Notes: generated by a model not told the origin, from the sequence alone. A stretch of DNA of 38,376 nt from Pseudooceanicola sp. (GCF_029213205.1 NZ_JARGNH010000026.1:1-38376), one strand, 5' to 3'; positions 16,448 through 25,606 are shown, numbered from the stretch's first letter. Program-made: numbers and translations.

Positions 16448-17227
16448 TTGCCGGAATTGATCGAACACAGCGCCGATGGCGTGCTGACTCTGACCCTCAA
16501 TCGCCCACGTCGGCACAACGCTCTGTCCCCTGAAATCAGGGTGCGTTTGCTTGAACTGTTGGTCGAAGAGCGCAACACCCTGCGCCACAGGGTGATTGTC
16601 GTGACCGGCGCCGGGGGCAGCTTCTGCTCGGGCGCCGATCTGGATTTGTCCGAGATCCTGCCGCGCCGGGCGACCATCGAAGGCACGATGAAGACCGGGA
16701 TCAACCAGATCGTCGCTTTGCTGCGTGAAATTCCGGTGCCGGTGATCGCGGCGGTGGATGGCGCTGCGGCTGGCGCGGGCTTCGGGCTGGCGCTTGCGGC
16801 AGATTTCATGGTGGTCTCGGAGCGGGCCAGGTTCCACTTGGCCTTCACGCGGATTGCCGCCAGCCCGGATGCCGGGGTGATGGCGCAATTGACCTACAAG
16901 ATCGGCGCCGCGCGCGCTGCATCCCTGGCGATGCTCGGCGAGACCCTGACAGCAGAGGATGCCGCGCAGCTTGGTTTCGCCTACAAGGTCACGGCGCCAG
17001 ACAAGCTGACTGCGGAAACCAACGCCCTGGCCGCACGGCTGGCGCAGGGGCCAACAGTGTCCTACGGAAATGTGAAACGGTTGGTGAATGCCCTGTGTCC
17101 TGCAGGCGACACGCGATATCTCGCGCTTGAGGCAGAATGCCAGGCCAAGGCTTTTGCAACGGCCGATTTCGAAGAGGGCGTAACCGCATTTTCAGAAAAA
17201 CGCACCGCCGTTTTTGAAGGCAAGTGA
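16448..17227 (+). CDS. Enoyl-CoA hydratase/isomerase (crotonase) family protein
   Basis: Acts on an acyl-CoA thioester, by hydration or double-bond isomerisation, in the cytoplasm. The 259-residue protein has the crotonase marks: LTLNRPRRHNALS (15-27), the first oxyanion segment CSGADL (60-65), and GAAAGAGFGLALAAD (105-119) holding the second oxyanion Gly. The catalytic region reads RIAASPDAGVM with Asp141 where many hydratases have Glu, as in PaaG-type isomerases, so isomerase activity is at least as likely as hydration. The start is a TTG at 16448, set by GGGGAGG six bases upstream. It is the first gene of a unit with the acyl-CoA ligase that follows 13 bases later, and a palindromic operator lies just upstream. 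Confidence 0.88.
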   Translation: MPELIEHSADGVLTLTLNRPRRHNALSPEIRVRLLELLVEERNTLRHRVIVVTGAGGSFCSGADLDLSEILPRRATIEGTMKTGINQIVALLREIPVPVIAAVDGAAAGAGFGLALAADFMVVSERARFHLAFTRIAASPDAGVMAQLTYKIGAARAASLAMLGETLTAEDAAQLGFAYKVTAPDKLTAETNALAARLAQGPTVSYGNVKRLVNALCPAGDTRYLALEAECQAKAFATADFEEGVTAFSEKRTAVFEGK

Positions 17228-17240
17228 AAGCAGTATAGTG

Positions 17241-18767
17241 ATGAATGGTCTTGTTGTTTGCGGGCAGGTCTCCCTGTCCCTTTCCGATTTGCGTGCCAGT
17301 GCTGGACAGGCGGCAAACGCTCTGATTGCCAATGGGGGCTCGGACGGACGGGTCGCGCTGTTGTTGCGCAACAGTATAGATTTTGTGGCCGCGAACGAAG
17401 CGGCGCGTTTGGCCGGGCTGGTTCCGGTGCCGATCAACTGGCATTTCAACGCCGCCGAGGTCGCCTATGTCCTGAACGACTGCGGGGCCGGTGCTCTAAT
17501 CGCGCATTCCGACCTCTTGAATGCCGCGGGTGAGGAATTGCTCAACCTTGTCTCGCCATCCCTGAAAATAATCTGGGTGCCAACCCCGTCTGACATGCAG
17601 GCATCGTTCGGTATTTCGGCCGAACAAGCCGAGCCGCCCGCGGGCGCCGAGACATGGGAGTCTCTTTGCGCTGCTGGCACGGGCCCCCTGCCCGCGCCCT
17701 CACAACCCGCCTTTCCGGTGATCTATACCTCGGGCACGACAGGCCATCCCAAAGGCGTGGTGCGCAAGGGGGCCGCAGCCACCCCCGGCACGCCCCAGGG
17801 CACCGACGCGTTCTTTACATCCCAGACCCGCACATTGCTGTCGGCACCGATGTATCATTCGGCCCCGAACCGTTTTGCGCAGCGCACGCTGTTGTTCGAT
17901 GGCACTCTTGTGCTGACCAGCAAATTCGACGCCGAGGAGACGCTGGCCCTGATCGAGCGTTGGAAGATCACCACCACCTTCCTTGTTCCCACAATGATGA
18001 GCCGCATCCTGCGCCTGCCGCAGGCGGTACTGGATCGCTACGATACCTCTTCGCTGCGCCATGTCGTGACCGCCGGGGCGCCCTGCCCGCCCGAGATCAA
18101 GCGCCGCTTGATCGAGCTCTGGGGCCCGGTGGTTTACGAATTCTACGGCGCGTCCGAGACCGGCGCCTTGACCCATTGCACCAGCGAGGATGCCTTGGCC
18201 CGGCCCGGCACCGTCGGACGCTGCCAGACGAATGCCCGGATCGCCATTCTCGACGAGCAGGGCCAACCCTGCCCGACCGGCACGTCGGGCGAAATCTATG
18301 GCGTGCGTGTGGATTATCCCGAATTCACCTATCTCAACCGTCCCGAAGAACGGGACAAGGTCGTGGTCGACGGGCTGATCACCGGCGGTGATATCGGCTA
18401 TCTGGACGCCGATGGCTATCTGTTCATCAATGATCGAAAACGCGACATGATCATTTCTGGCGGGGTGAATATCTATCCCGCCCATATCGAAGCGGCTATG
18501 CTGCAGCATGAAAAGGTTCTGGATTGCGCCGTGTTCGGCGTGCCGGACCAGGACCGTGGTGAACAGGTTGCCGTGGCCTATGAAACCACGCCCGACGATC
18601 CGGTCACCGAGGACGAACTCCGCACCCATATCGCCGGATTGATCGCGAAATACATGGTGCCGCGGCTCTATGTCAAAACCGACACGCTGCCCCGCGATCC
18701 ATCGGGCAAGATCCAGAAACGACGGCTGCGGGCCCCCTACTGGGAAGGCTCAGATAGCAATATCTGA
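17241..18767 (+). CDS. Acyl-CoA synthetase (AMP-forming)
   Basis: Activates a carboxylic acid to its CoA thioester through an acyl-adenylate. The 508-residue protein has the ATP-binding P-loop YTSGTTGHPKG (about 162-172), the YGASETG adenine motif, the GDIGYLDADGYLFINDRKRD hinge region and the catalytic Lys in DPSGKIQKRRLR at the end. I chose the ATG at 17241; a TTG at 17214 inside the crotonase gene is possible but neither has a good ribosome site. Length is normal for the class I family. Its substrate may be the acid imported by the neighbouring TRAP system. The 3' end overlaps the converging marR gene by 18 bases. Confidence 0.9.
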   Translation: MNGLVVCGQVSLSLSDLRASAGQAANALIANGGSDGRVALLLRNSIDFVAANEAARLAGLVPVPINWHFNAAEVAYVLNDCGAGALIAHSDLLNAAGEELLNLVSPSLKIIWVPTPSDMQASFGISAEQAEPPAGAETWESLCAAGTGPLPAPSQPAFPVIYTSGTTGHPKGVVRKGAAATPGTPQGTDAFFTSQTRTLLSAPMYHSAPNRFAQRTLLFDGTLVLTSKFDAEETLALIERWKITTTFLVPTMMSRILRLPQAVLDRYDTSSLRHVVTAGAPCPPEIKRRLIELWGPVVYEFYGASETGALTHCTSEDALARPGTVGRCQTNARIAILDEQGQPCPTGTSGEIYGVRVDYPEFTYLNRPEERDKVVVDGLITGGDIGYLDADGYLFINDRKRDMIISGGVNIYPAHIEAAMLQHEKVLDCAVFGVPDQDRGEQVAVAYETTPDDPVTEDELRTHIAGLIAKYMVPRLYVKTDTLPRDPSGKIQKRRLRAPYWEGSDSNI

Positions 18768-19259
18768 GTCTTTGCCGCCGATGGGGCGGGTGTTGAGCCA
18801 TTGGCTCGCGTCATCGGCATCAAGGGCTTCCGCCAAATTCCTGCGCACCCGTTCCATCAGGCTGAGCAATTTCTTTATCTCGTCTTTCGACAGGCCCTGA
18901 AACGATACGTCGTTGATTTCCTTGGCGATCCCGGACAGCAGCTCCTTGTTGGTGCGCGCTGATTCCTTGAGCCAGACCTTCTTGGCGCGCCGATCTGTCG
19001 GATCCTCGCCGCGATAGACCAGATTGGCCGCTTCAAGCCGGTCAACCATGCCGCTGACCGCGACGGTGCCGATGCTCAGCCGCTGGGCCAATTCCTTCTG
19101 GGTCATCCCATCCCGGTGCAACAGCCAGTTCAGCATAAAGACCTGCGCGGAAGTCAGGTGATAGGGGACCAAACGCTTGTCGGTCAGCCTGAGCCGTTGC
19201 CGCGCAACACGCTGGAAAATGAAACCGGGTTCCAGGTCTTGGATTTCGTGATCGTTCAT
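18750..19259 (-). CDS. MarR-family transcriptional regulator
   Basis: A 169-residue DNA-binding protein with a winged helix-turn-helix: LTSAQVFMLNWLLHRDG, MTQKELAQRLSIGTVAVSG (52-70, recognition helix) and the wing DPTDRRAKKVWL (86-97). Helices before and after form the dimer interface; length is typical. MarR proteins bind palindromes of about 20 bases and often release DNA on binding a ligand; several that control aromatic-acid catabolism respond to CoA thioesters. It is the last gene of the SDR-racemase-MmgE-MarR unit, overlaps the MmgE/PrpD gene by four bases (ATGA), and is the only regulator in the catabolic cluster. It is the natural candidate to bind the palindromes at 16384, 22749 and 28140 (inference). 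Confidence 0.92.
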   Translation of the reverse strand: MNDHEIQDLEPGFIFQRVARQRLRLTDKRLVPYHLTSAQVFMLNWLLHRDGMTQKELAQRLSIGTVAVSGMVDRLEAANLVYRGEDPTDRRAKKVWLKESARTNKELLSGIAKEINDVSFQGLSKDEIKKLLSLMERVRRNLAEALDADDASQWLNTRPIGGKDSDIAI

Positions 19260-20602
19260 AAGGACTCTGCCACCCCATCGATGAAAACAAGAGATTTTGC
19301 AATGTCGCGCGCGTCGCTTCCGCCGGCGCGGGTCAACTGGCCCCAGATTGTACCGGCACGTTCGCCGAGCATGGTCTGGGCCTTGTGAATGACGCGCCCC
19401 TCGATCTCGTCGATCGGGAATTGAGCCATCAGATCATGCTCTTGCGCAAATTCTGTGCCATCCGCGTAGGCCAGCGCGACCTTTGCCGCCGTGTCCGCAA
19501 CCGACGGGTCGGTCGCAACCCGAACTTTTTGGGCCAAGCCTTTCAATGAAATGTCGTTTGCCAAAGCATCGGTATACCGCATCGGCGATGATGTGGATAT
19601 GCCCGACAGCACCATGGCCGCGAGCCAGACATAACTGAACTTCACCTCAAGCCCGGTGCGCGGTTGTTTGATGTCGCAGACGTTCAACCACTTGGGATGG
19701 ACGGTGATGGTCACCGATTGGACCTCAGCGGCGTCGATTGAGCGATCGGCCTGCACTTTCAGCAACGCCTCGATCATCGCATGGGTGCCGTGACAACAGG
19801 CGTGCAGTTTATAGCGGATGTCGTCAAACAGGAACGGATTCGGTAGATCTGGCGCACCCGTGGCGGCGTCGGAATGGGTGGCAATGAACCCTTGCGCACC
19901 GCTGATGCCATCGTCCGCAGATGTCAGCCCAAGGGCGGCAAGCCGGGCGCATTCGATACCGTTGGCCGCTGCAATGCCGGCGTTCAGAGGCTTGCCCATG
20001 GTGCCGAACTGGTTCTTCAGCCCGCTCGCCCGTGTCGAGCAGAGCCCAAGCGCCGCGCGCATCTGGTCGCGGTTCAGCCCATACAACCGTCCGGCGGCGA
20101 CTGTCGCGCCAAAGGCGCCGGCGGTTGCGGTTTGGTGGAAGCCGCGCTCGTAATGCCCGGGCCCCAGTGCCAGTCCGACCCGGATCGCGCTTTCCGCCCC
20201 CAGCAAGAAGGCAGCGTGGACCTCTTTCATGCGGCCCCCAACCTCTTCGCCCGCGGCGAAGGCGGCAGGATAGATCCCGACCGACAGGTGACCGATATGG
20301 GCGAAATGGGTGTCGTCATAGTCCAGCGCGTGTGAAATCGTGCCGTTTGCCAGGGCGGCGGCACGGGCGGGCGCCCGGCCACCGCCGAATGTGCTGGCAG
20401 TGGCACGGCCGCCCTCCTCTTCGACAAATCTCAGCAGCTTTTGCGTGACAGGTTCGTCAGCCGCGGCAAGGCCGCACACCATCCAATCAAAGAACGAAAG
20501 CCGGGCCAGGCGCATCGACTCCGACGGCAGCGTTTCATGCGGCCGTTGGGCCAGATCCAGCAGGGTGTCGATCAGATCCACGTCGTAACGCCTTTCCTTC
20601 AT
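19256..20602 (-). CDS. MmgE/PrpD family protein
   Basis: A 448-residue member of the family that includes 2-methylcitrate dehydratase, cis-aconitate decarboxylase and iminodisuccinate epimerase. Visible marks are ALDYDDTHFAHIGHLSVGIYPAA (about 100-120), with the conserved DYDDTH, the GYHQTATAG-like region (GFHQTATAG), KPLNAGIAAANGIECARLA, and YKLHACCHGTHAMIEAL. The reaction cannot be told from sequence: in this cluster it may hydrate or dehydrate a product of side-chain cleavage, for example a C3 or methyl-branched unit. It lies between the racemase and marR genes and overlaps the latter by four bases. The ribosome site at its ATG is weak. Confidence 0.9.
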   Translation of the reverse strand: MKERRYDVDLIDTLLDLAQRPHETLPSESMRLARLSFFDWMVCGLAAADEPVTQKLLRFVEEEGGRATASTFGGGRAPARAAALANGTISHALDYDDTHFAHIGHLSVGIYPAAFAAGEEVGGRMKEVHAAFLLGAESAIRVGLALGPGHYERGFHQTATAGAFGATVAAGRLYGLNRDQMRAALGLCSTRASGLKNQFGTMGKPLNAGIAAANGIECARLAALGLTSADDGISGAQGFIATHSDAATGAPDLPNPFLFDDIRYKLHACCHGTHAMIEALLKVQADRSIDAAEVQSVTITVHPKWLNVCDIKQPRTGLEVKFSYVWLAAMVLSGISTSSPMRYTDALANDISLKGLAQKVRVATDPSVADTAAKVALAYADGTEFAQEHDLMAQFPIDEIEGRVIHKAQTMLGERAGTIWGQLTRAGGSDARDIAKSLVFIDGVAESL

Positions 20603-20626
20603 GGCCCGGGATTACCCCCAGGTGGT

Positions 20627-21766
20627 TCAATTGGCGTTGCCCTGCGCCGCCTCGATCTGCGTGCCATCCAGCCCGATCGACGTCAGGATCGCCTCGGTAT
20701 CGGCCCCAGGCACCGGCGCGGGGTTCGGCAATGGCGTGCTGGCCTGGGTAAACCGGGGCGCGGGCATCGGTTGCAACGGCCCCTCGCTGCTGAACACCTG
20801 ACGCTCGGCATTGTGCGGATAGATCGCCGCTTCGGCGGGGCTGAGAACCGGGGCAAAACAGGCATCCGTTCCGCCCAGCAGCCCGATCCAATGATCGCGG
20901 GTTTGGCTGCGAATGATAGCGCTCAGGGTTTGGCGTAACGCGGGCCAGGTGGCGGGGTCGTTCCGGTCGCCGGCCTGTTCCGGCGGGATCGCCAGAAGCT
21001 CCAGCACCTGTGCCCAGAACTGCGGTTCAACCGCGGCAATGGTGATCCATTCGCCATCGGCGCAGGGATAGACCCCATACCATGGCACGCCGCCGTCCAG
21101 CAGATTGCTCTGACGCGCATCGCGCCATTGTCCCTTGGCCCGCCGACTGGCGGTCATCGCCATCAGCGCGGCGGTGCCGTCGCAGATCGCAGCATCCACC
21201 ACGTCGCCAACACCGGTGCGGCCAACGCGGATCAGCGCTGCCAGCATTCCATAGGCAAGGAACATCCCGCCGCCGCCGAAATCGCCCAGCAGGTTCATCG
21301 CAAAGGCCGGAGGCCGATCCGCGCAACCACTGGACCAAAGGGCGCCCGTGATCGCGATGTAATTCAGGTCGTGGCCGGCGGAATGAGACAGGGCACCGTT
21401 TTGCCCCCAACCCGTCATCCGCCCGTAGACCAGCGCCGGATTTCGAGCCATGGCCGGGTCCGGGCCGAGGCCCAGCCGCTCCATCACGCCGGGGCGGAAG
21501 CCTTCGATCAAGCCATCAGAGGTCGCGATCAGCTGCAAGGCAGCCTCGACCCCGGCTGGGCGTTTCAGATCCAGGGTGACGGATTTCCGCCCGCGCGCCA
21601 GAAAATCAAGATGTGGCTGTTCGACTTTGGCACCCGGTCGATCGACACGGATGATTTCAGCGCCCATGTCGGCCAGCATCATCCCGGCAAACGGGCCTGG
21701 GCCGATTCCGGCAAATTCGACGATGCGCAGCCCCGCGAGGGGGGCTGCCTTGGTTTCATCGGTCAT
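20627..21766 (-). CDS. Alpha-methylacyl-CoA racemase (CaiB/BaiF family III CoA transferase fold)
   Basis: Predicted to interconvert (2R)- and (2S)-methylacyl-CoA, which is needed before the alpha-methyl-branched chain can be dehydrogenated. The 379-residue protein starts with the family pattern LAGLRIVEFAGIGPGPFAGMMLAD. The three catalytic residues of the Mycobacterium tuberculosis racemase MCR (His126, Asp156, Glu241) line up at a constant offset of six with His132 (SAGHDLNY), Asp162 (LLGDFGGGG) and Glu247 (AAVEPQFW) here. That makes racemase far more likely than CoA transfer. The ATG at 21766 has GAGG upstream. It lies 27 bases after the SDR gene and 24 bases before the MmgE/PrpD gene, in one unit. 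Confidence 0.9.
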   Translation of the reverse strand: MTDETKAAPLAGLRIVEFAGIGPGPFAGMMLADMGAEIIRVDRPGAKVEQPHLDFLARGRKSVTLDLKRPAGVEAALQLIATSDGLIEGFRPGVMERLGLGPDPAMARNPALVYGRMTGWGQNGALSHSAGHDLNYIAITGALWSSGCADRPPAFAMNLLGDFGGGGMFLAYGMLAALIRVGRTGVGDVVDAAICDGTAALMAMTASRRAKGQWRDARQSNLLDGGVPWYGVYPCADGEWITIAAVEPQFWAQVLELLAIPPEQAGDRNDPATWPALRQTLSAIIRSQTRDHWIGLLGGTDACFAPVLSPAEAAIYPHNAERQVFSSEGPLQPMPAPRFTQASTPLPNPAPVPGADTEAILTSIGLDGTQIEAAQGNAN

Positions 21767-21793
21767 TATGTGACCTCATTGCTGCGTCCGCGC

Positions 21794-22696
21794 TCAGACG
21801 GGATCCCAGGTAAAGATGTCGCCGGACCGTTCCAGTTCGTAGAAGTCCGATTTCATCGCGGGCAGCGCGTGTTCCTTGACTTTCTGCGGCGTCCAGCCCT
21901 CGGACCGATGTGCAGAACGGATCGGGCGCGGTTGGCTGAACAAGAAGATCTCGTTGTTGCGCACCCCGAAAATCTGCCCGGTCACGTCGCATTCCGGATC
22001 TGCCAGAGCCACGCAAAGCGGTGCGATCTTGGCCGGTGTCATATCCTTGATTCGCTCGACCCGCGCCTTTTCGGCCTCGGTTTTCGCCGGGATCGTGCCG
22101 ATCAGCCGCGACCATGCAAACGGAGCGATACAGTTCGACCGCACATTGAACCGTGCCATGTCCAGCGCCAGAGATTTCGACAGCCCGACGATGCCCAGCT
22201 TGGCCGCCGCATAGTTCGCCTGGCCAAAGTTCCCGATCAGGCCCGACGTCGAAGTGAAGTTGATGAAACACCCCGAGGCCTGCATCTTGAACTGCGCCGC
22301 CACGGCGCTGGCCATGTTGAAGCTGCCTTTGAGGTGGACCGCGATCACAGAATCCCAGTCTTCTTCGGTCATCTTGTGAAAGATCACGTCGCGCAGGATG
22401 CCGGCATTATTGACCACAACGTCAATCGCGCCGAATTCATCCATCGCCTGCTGGTACATGGCCTTGGCGTCCTCGGACTTGGCAACATTGCCAAAGTTGG
22501 CAACCGCTTCGCCACCGGCGGCCTTGATCTCGTTCACGACCTCCTGGGCGGGCGTTGCATCGGATCCGGCGCCATCAGCCGCGCCACCAAGATCGTTCAC
22601 CACGACCCGGCCGCCATTCGCCGCCATCATCAGGGCAAGATCGCGCCCGATTCCACGACCGGCTCCGGTCACAACCACTACTTTTCCGTCAAGCAT
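21794..22696 (-). CDS. SDR oxidoreductase, MFE-2-like (3R)-hydroxyacyl-CoA dehydrogenase
   Basis: A 300-residue short-chain dehydrogenase with TGAGRGIG (10-17) for NAD(P), NNAG (96-99), the catalytic Ser near 149-151 and Tyr162-x3-Lys166. The opening VVVTGAGRGIGRDLALMMA, VVVNDLGG and the long insertion GAGSDATPAQEVVNEIKAAGG are typical of the dehydrogenase part of peroxisomal multifunctional enzyme 2 (17beta-HSD type 4), which oxidises (3R)-hydroxyacyl-CoA. The C-terminal 45 residues are extra to the SDR core, as in that group. I chose the ATG at 22696 because GAGGAG lies six bases upstream. It is the first gene of a four-gene unit and diverges from the acyl-CoA dehydrogenase. Confidence 0.88.
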   Translation of the reverse strand: MLDGKVVVVTGAGRGIGRDLALMMAANGGRVVVNDLGGAADGAGSDATPAQEVVNEIKAAGGEAVANFGNVAKSEDAKAMYQQAMDEFGAIDVVVNNAGILRDVIFHKMTEEDWDSVIAVHLKGSFNMASAVAAQFKMQASGCFINFTSTSGLIGNFGQANYAAAKLGIVGLSKSLALDMARFNVRSNCIAPFAWSRLIGTIPAKTEAEKARVERIKDMTPAKIAPLCVALADPECDVTGQIFGVRNNEIFLFSQPRPIRSAHRSEGWTPQKVKEHALPAMKSDFYELERSGDIFTWDPV

Positions 22697-22747
22697 CAAG
22701 TTCTCCTCGTTTTCTCTCGATGGTGAAGTCAAATTCAATTAACCTGT

Positions 22748-22777
22748 GTATTATTCGTATGAGAATGGTATAGGCAA
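22748..22777 (-). promoter_or_regulatory. Promoter of the SDR-racemase-MmgE-MarR unit with operator site C
   Basis: On the minus strand TTGCCT (22777-22772), an 18-base spacer and TAATAC (22753-22748) point toward the SDR gene. The spacer holds a palindrome-like site (22749-22770, core TTCGTATGAGAA) that fits the pattern of the sites at 16384 and 28140 at the TTCG, central A and G, and GAA positions (14 of 22 bases shared with the latter). I infer regulation, including autoregulation, by the MarR product. The plus-strand promoter for the acyl-CoA dehydrogenase must lie in the same 130 bases but is not clear. Confidence 0.5.
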
Positions 22778-22828
22778 GTGGCCGTCGCCACAAGGCGTCA
22801 TGAAATCGTGCAACGGGGGAGCAAACCG

Positions 22829-23980
22829 ATGTTCAAACGCACCATATTTTCCGAAGACCATGAGATGTTTCGCGCGCAGGTGCGACGATTCATCGAGACC
22901 GAAATCATGCCGCATCACGCCCAATGGGAAAAGGACGGCCGGGTCAGCCGCGAGACCTGGCTGAAAGCCGGTGAACAGGGCTTGCTCTGCGCAACCGTCC
23001 CGGAAGAGTTCGGCGGAGCGGGCGCGGATTTCCTGTTTTCGATGGTGGTGATAGAGGAACTCGCCCGCGTGGGGGCCATGGGGCCGGGATTTTCCCTGCA
23101 TTCTGACATCGTGGCCCCCTATCTGATGCATTACGGCACCGAGGCGCAAAAACGCGATTGGCTGCCCCGGATGGTGCGCGGAGAGATGATCGGCGCGATT
23201 GCCATGACCGAGCCCGTCGCCGGGTCCGACGTTCAGGGAATCAAGACGACAGCCGTGCGTGACGGCGATGAGTATGTGATCAACGGCCAGAAGGTCTTTA
23301 TCACCAACGGCGGCAATTGCGATCTGCTGATCCTTGCCTGCAAGACAGACCCGAGCAAGGGTGCCAAGGGCATCAGCCTGATCCTCGTGCCTGCCGCCAC
23401 GCCTGGATTCCGCAAGGGGAAGCTGCTGGAAAAGGTCGGCTGGAAGGCGCAGGACACCGCCGAACTGTTCTTTGACGACGTCCGTGTTCCCGCCAGCAAC
23501 CTGCTGGGGGTGGAAAACCGCGGCTTCTATCAGCTGATGGAACAACTGCCGCAAGAACGCCTGATGCAGGCCGTCCGCGCCACCTCGATCCTTGAGGCGG
23601 CTCTGGACTGGACCGTCGAATACACCAGCGAACGCAAGGCGTTCGGCGGCACGATTTCAGATTTCCAGAACACGCGGTTCCGCCTTGCAGAGGTCAGAAG
23701 CCAGGCGGTCGTGATGCGGGTCTTCACCGATCACTGCATGCAGATGCATACGCAGGGCGACCTTGATTCCGTCGATGCGGCAATCGCCAAGATGTTCACC
23801 GCCGAGTCCCTGTGCAAAAGCCTGGACGAATGTCTGCAATTGTTTGGTGGCTACGGTTACATGTGGGAATATCCGATCGCACGCGCATGGGCCGATGCCC
23901 GGATGTCGCGGATTGCCGGCGGCACCGGCGAAATCATGCGCGAGATCATCGGGCGGCAGGTGCTCGGAGGGCAGCGATGA
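22829..23980 (+). CDS. Acyl-CoA dehydrogenase
   Basis: FAD enzyme that introduces the alpha-beta double bond into an acyl-CoA. The 383-residue protein has the three ACAD parts: helical N-domain, beta domain with AIAMTEPVAGSDVQGIKT (124-140) and GQKVFITNGG (153-162), and the C-domain with SERKAFGGTISDFQN and a GGTGEIMREIIGR end. The base at the usual MCAD position (before GT) is Gly here; Glu243, in the LPQERL helix, is where long-chain and isovaleryl-type enzymes have their catalytic Glu. That suggests a long or branched substrate. The ATG at 22829 has GGGGGAG upstream. The stop overlaps the next gene's ATG (ATGA). Confidence 0.93.
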   Translation: MFKRTIFSEDHEMFRAQVRRFIETEIMPHHAQWEKDGRVSRETWLKAGEQGLLCATVPEEFGGAGADFLFSMVVIEELARVGAMGPGFSLHSDIVAPYLMHYGTEAQKRDWLPRMVRGEMIGAIAMTEPVAGSDVQGIKTTAVRDGDEYVINGQKVFITNGGNCDLLILACKTDPSKGAKGISLILVPAATPGFRKGKLLEKVGWKAQDTAELFFDDVRVPASNLLGVENRGFYQLMEQLPQERLMQAVRATSILEAALDWTVEYTSERKAFGGTISDFQNTRFRLAEVRSQAVVMRVFTDHCMQMHTQGDLDSVDAAIAKMFTAESLCKSLDECLQLFGGYGYMWEYPIARAWADARMSRIAGGTGEIMREIIGRQVLGGQR

Positions 23981-25557
23981 TTCGCTTTCCCGATTTCATT
24001 CGAAAGAACGCGTTCCATCGACCCGATGCCAAGGCGCTGCATTTCGAGGGGCACGATTACACCTGGTCGCAGTTCAGCGACCGGGTGCATTGCATGGCGC
24101 AGGCCCTGCGGGATCTGGGCGTCGAGCCAGGGGATCGTGTCGCCTACCTGGGCCACAACTCCGGCTGGATGGTCGAGATGTATTTCGTGCCCTCGCTGAT
24201 TGGCGCGCTGTTCGTCCCGATGAACTTTCGCCTGTCCGAGGCAGAAATGGTCGAGATGCTGGCCGACTGCACCCCCGAGATTCTGATCGTCGACCGCCAT
24301 CATGGCGATCGCGGGGCGCAGCTTATGGCGCTCTGCCCCTCGCTGAAACATTTGATCCATGCGGATTGGGACGGGCCAGCGCCCTCCCTGCCGCCGTCGA
24401 CATTGAACTACGAAACCCTGGCATCCGAAACCGCGCGCCCCGAGGACGACGCCTTCGATGCGATTGCCAGCGATTCAACCGATACGAAGGTGCTGTTCTA
24501 TACGTCGGGCACCACCGGCCAACCCAAGGGCGTGATGCTGTCGCATCTGAACATGATGACCAATTCCCTCGGGACCGGTTCGATCATGGAGTTTGGCCCC
24601 GAGGATGTTGTGATGTTGTCCGGGCCTCTGTTCCACCTTGGCACCGGATCGCGGATTTATACCGCCGCCTATTATGGCGCCACGATGATCGTGCAATCGC
24701 GGTTCGAAGTGATAGAGGCCGCCGCATTGATCAAGGCGCATCGTGTCACCTCGATGACGCTGGTGCCGACCATGCTGCGTATGGTCCTCGACCACCCGGA
24801 TTTCGGCACATTCGATTTCTCGTCGATGCGGTTGCTGACATATGGGGCGGCGCCGATGCCCCTGCCCCTGATGGAGCGCGCCCTGGCCGCCATCCCCGGC
24901 GTTACCTTCTGTCAGAGCTACGGCATGACCGAGGCCTCGCCCGCGCTGACCCTGCTGCCGCCCGCCGATCATGTTCCCGGAAATCCGCGGATCGACAAGC
25001 TGGGCTCGGTCGGGCTTCCGCTGCCGCATAGCGACATTCGCATCGTCGATGAAAGCGGCGCCACCCTACCACCGCTTGAACCCGGTGAGATCGTCGCGCG
25101 CGGATCACAGATCATGAACGGGTACTGGGGCCGCGATGCCGAAACCGCAGAGGCGATGCGCGGGGGCTTCTATCACACCGGCGATGCGGGCTATCTGGAT
25201 CATGACGGTTATCTCTTTCTGGTCGGACGCACCAAAGAGATGATCATCTCGGGGGGTGAAAACGTCTATCCGATCGAGACCGAGAATTGCCTGTCCCGGC
25301 ATCCCGCCGTGGCCCAGGCCGCCGTCATCGGTCTGCCGCACGAGAAATGGGGCGAGACGGTGCATGCGGTTGTCGCCTTGCATCCCGGCCAGACCGTCAC
25401 CACCGACGAGCTGATCGCCTTCTGCCGCGAGCATATTGCCCATTACAAGGCCCCGCGCGGCGTGACGTTCTGGGATGGTGCCCTGCCGCTTTCAGCGACG
25501 AACAAGATCGACAAGACCGCGATCAAGACGCAATTGCTGGCCGAAGTTCGCGCCTGA
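23977..25557 (+). CDS. Acyl-CoA synthetase (AMP-forming), second copy
   Basis: Acid:CoA ligase of 526 residues. The P-loop is YTSGTTGQPKG (175-185), followed by YGMTEASPAL, the TGDAGYLDHDGYLFLVGRTKEMIISGG hinge (shown in parts: GDAGYLDHDG and GRTKEM) and the catalytic Lys in LPLSATNKIDKTAIK near the end. It is full length and of the FadD3/FadK-like medium or branched-acid type rather than acetate type, though the substrate cannot be read from sequence. GGAGG precedes the ATG at 23977, which overlaps the acyl-CoA dehydrogenase stop. It differs clearly from the ligase at 17241, so the cluster has two ligases, perhaps for two acids or two stages of one pathway. Confidence 0.92.
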   Translation: MIRFPDFIRKNAFHRPDAKALHFEGHDYTWSQFSDRVHCMAQALRDLGVEPGDRVAYLGHNSGWMVEMYFVPSLIGALFVPMNFRLSEAEMVEMLADCTPEILIVDRHHGDRGAQLMALCPSLKHLIHADWDGPAPSLPPSTLNYETLASETARPEDDAFDAIASDSTDTKVLFYTSGTTGQPKGVMLSHLNMMTNSLGTGSIMEFGPEDVVMLSGPLFHLGTGSRIYTAAYYGATMIVQSRFEVIEAAALIKAHRVTSMTLVPTMLRMVLDHPDFGTFDFSSMRLLTYGAAPMPLPLMERALAAIPGVTFCQSYGMTEASPALTLLPPADHVPGNPRIDKLGSVGLPLPHSDIRIVDESGATLPPLEPGEIVARGSQIMNGYWGRDAETAEAMRGGFYHTGDAGYLDHDGYLFLVGRTKEMIISGGENVYPIETENCLSRHPAVAQAAVIGLPHEKWGETVHAVVALHPGQTVTTDELIAFCREHIAHYKAPRGVTFWDGALPLSATNKIDKTAIKTQLLAEVRA

Positions 25558-25564
25558 CCCGACG

Positions 25565-25597
25565 CCCGCTACGTTGCGGCATCCCGCTACGTTGCGG
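25565..25597. repeat. Two direct copies of a 15-base sequence
   Basis: CCCGCTACGTTGCGG occurs at 25565-25579 and again at 25583-25597, with an 18-base period and no mismatch. It lies just after the stop of the second acyl-CoA ligase and before the terminator. The purpose is unknown. Confidence 0.85.
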
Positions 25598-25606
25598 TAT
25601 TCAATA

